DNA from: Cyanobacteria bacterium UBA9971
Lineage (GTDB): Bacteria > Cyanobacteriota > Vampirovibrionia > Gastranaerophilales > UBA9971
Length of the DNA: 5,478 nucleotides
Assembly (NCBI GenBank): GCA_003499955.1
Contig: DNRP01000161.1
Location: 1-5,478 of the forward strand
Direction of reading: 5' to 3'
Part shown: one piece after another, positions 4,415 through 5,478 of the stretch
Position numbering within the stretch: the first letter of the stretch is position 1
How the letters are laid out: every line of letters begins with the position of its first letter
The notes under the pieces: generated by a model
Databases searched by the model: none
What the model saw: the letters and a program-made list of their open reading frames with translations, nothing else
Told to the model about the DNA's origin: nothing
Program-made: the position numbers and the translations under genes

Positions 4415-5221
4415 TTAATAATTGTAATTATTGTCATTTGCAGGTTGACCACCGCCAACAGTTAAAGGCTGATCGAGAATAATATCAACAGGTTGACCTG
4501 CTTCAAGATAAACATCATTTCCTTTTTGGACACCACTGCCTAAAAGACCTGCACCTGCACCAATCCCGGTCATAATTGCAGTTCCTTTACCTTTTTTTCC
4601 GCCGGAAACGGCGCTTCCGATTAATCCAAGAAGAGCACCCGCGCCCGCACCGATAGCTGTATTTTTAGCTACTGTTCCGGCACGATTCAAACCTGTTCCG
4701 CCCATCAAAATCCCTGTTCCGTCATTTGTAACAAGCTTGCCGGAAACAGGAACTCTTTGTCCGTTTGGAAGATTTGCATTATTAAACATAATTTTTAATT
4801 TACCATAACTGCCGGCATATCCTGCTTTTTGAGCAATAACCGCATTTCCCTGAATACTTGTTCCTGCGGGAAGAACAGCTATTCCATTAAAATAATAAGG
4901 CTGATTTAAAGTAAATACTACAGGATCACCTGCTGTTAAATACTGTGTACTGATAGTTGTAGTAGGAGCAACGCCGTTAATAACCGACCCTGCGGGAACT
5001 GTAGTAACTCTACCCTGTAATGGCGGTAAATTATAACCATTTTGGTAATTCGGAGCCGAATAACCGTTATTGGCATTATAATTGTAATTATAACTCGGAG
5101 TTGTTTTTTGAGCTGCAGGTTTTGTGTAACTGTAATTTTGTGCAAACACAGGACTGATTGCTGAAACAAGCACTAAACTTGCTAAACATTTTGCTGTTGC
5201 TGATTTGAATCCTCTTTTCAT
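4415..5221 (-). CDS. secreted glycine-zipper protein with duplicated beta motif
   Basis: This 268-residue exported protein begins with a clear Sec signal peptide: basic MKRGFKSATAK, a hydrophobic core, and likely cleavage after VFA at residue 27. Residues 28-66 are a Tyr/Asn/Gln-rich low-complexity stretch. Residues 69-165 look like a beta-rich domain (VTTVPAGSVINGV, then LPAGTSIQGNAV, then YGKLKIMFNNANLPNGQRVPVSG). Its AGT.I.G...LPNG.. layout reminds me of the VirB10/TrbI periplasmic domain, but the likeness is loose. Two glycine-zipper stretches follow (189-208, GAGAGALLGLIGSAVSGG, and 219-230, GIGAGAGLLGSG), then a final strand pair AGQPVDIILDQPLTVGG (241-257) and an Asn/Tyr tail. AAAGGAG lies 6 nt before the ATG. 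The gene is monocistronic, closed by the terminator at 4370-4408. It is probably a periplasmic or outer-membrane-associated envelope protein; its exact role is unknown. A functional link to the neighbouring TonB cassette is possible but unproven. Confidence 0.85.
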   Translation of the reverse strand: MKRGFKSATAKCLASLVLVSAISPVFAQNYSYTKPAAQKTTPSYNYNYNANNGYSAPNYQNGYNLPPLQGRVTTVPAGSVINGVAPTTTISTQYLTAGDPVVFTLNQPYYFNGIAVLPAGTSIQGNAVIAQKAGYAGSYGKLKIMFNNANLPNGQRVPVSGKLVTNDGTGILMGGTGLNRAGTVAKNTAIGAGAGALLGLIGSAVSGGKKGKGTAIMTGIGAGAGLLGSGVQKGNDVYLEAGQPVDIILDQPLTVGGGQPANDNNYNY

Positions 5222-5329
5222 AAAATTCTCCTTTCCCTTTTTAAGTCATTTAAGACTTTTTGTTTTTCTATTTTATATAACGATTAATTCAAAATAAAAG
5301 TTCATTTACTATTTATAAATTTCAATTCT

Positions 5330-5369
5330 ATTATACACATTTAATAGTTTTAGTATAGCTTAAAGTCAA
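5330..5369 (-). promoter_or_regulatory. candidate promoter region upstream of the 4415-5221 gene
   Basis: The minus strand has TTGACT (5369-5364), a 17-nt spacer and TATTAA (5346-5341). A perfect TATAAT lies slightly downstream (5335-5330) but has no good -35 at normal spacing. Either would give a leader of just over 100 nt. A further AT-rich TATATAAA-like box lies at about 5272-5279. The remainder of 5222-5478 is AT-rich with no ORF or structured RNA that I can recognise. Confidence 0.3.
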
Positions 5370-5478
5370 AATTTCATACAAGTGGTTTTACAATAAACAT
5401 AGGATTAATTCTGTTTTTAAACACAAATTTCTATTCAAGACATTATATGCATATTTTTCTATAAATTTTCCATATCAA

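Noticed and set aside
4936..5169. Minus-strand ORF of 77 codons inside the secreted protein gene
   Set aside because: Out-of-frame shadow of the Tyr/Asn-rich region of the 4415-5221 gene. The real frame has a signal peptide and a proper ribosome site.

Overview
The window is an AT-rich stretch of bacterial chromosome with every supportable gene on the minus strand. The centre is a complete energy-transduction cassette of the TonB/ExbB/ExbD (Tol-Pal-like) type. This implies a cell with an inner membrane, a periplasm and normally an outer membrane. My best guess for the host is a gut-type Vampirovibrionia (Melainabacteria, Gastranaerophilales) or a related low-GC diderm. The guess rests on base composition, on a small Asn-rich protein with a KPKVAFG motif of a style I associate with that group, and on Tyr/Asn/Gln-rich low-complexity proteins. 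It is an inference from pattern, not a demonstrated assignment.

Layout in the direction of transcription (right to left). A secreted glycine-zipper protein (5221-4415) has its own leader and ends at a strong hairpin terminator (4408-4370). A short region then holds a putative promoter, an operator-like dyad (4331-4356) and a possible 32-residue leader peptide whose stop codon overlaps the next start (TAATG). The cassette follows: tonB-like (4176-3094), exbB-like (3046-2357), a first exbD-like gene (2246-1740) and a second exbD-like gene (1725-1324). The 110-nt gap between exbB and the first exbD is almost filled by an 80-bp palindromic repeat that can fold as a cloverleaf. Downstream lie a small Asn-rich protein (1228-908) with its own putative promoter, a gene-free stretch of about 457 nt carrying a larger, nested-inverted-repeat relative of the same repeat family, and a Tyr/Asn/Gln-rich hypothetical protein (450-19) with a putative promoter and a strong Shine-Dalgarno site.

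How the genes fit together: ExbB with ExbD forms a proton-driven inner-membrane motor, and the TonB-like protein carries its motion across the periplasm to outer-membrane partners. No receptor, porin, Pal or TolB gene is in the window, so the substrate is unknown. Points worth a second look are a Ser where ExbB/TolQ proteins normally have a membrane Glu, two ExbD paralogues with an identical membrane segment, the cloverleaf repeat inside the operon, and the overlapping mini-ORFs in the tonB leader. I see no CRISPR array, transposase, tRNA or rRNA. I did not find a clearly novel multi-gene system.
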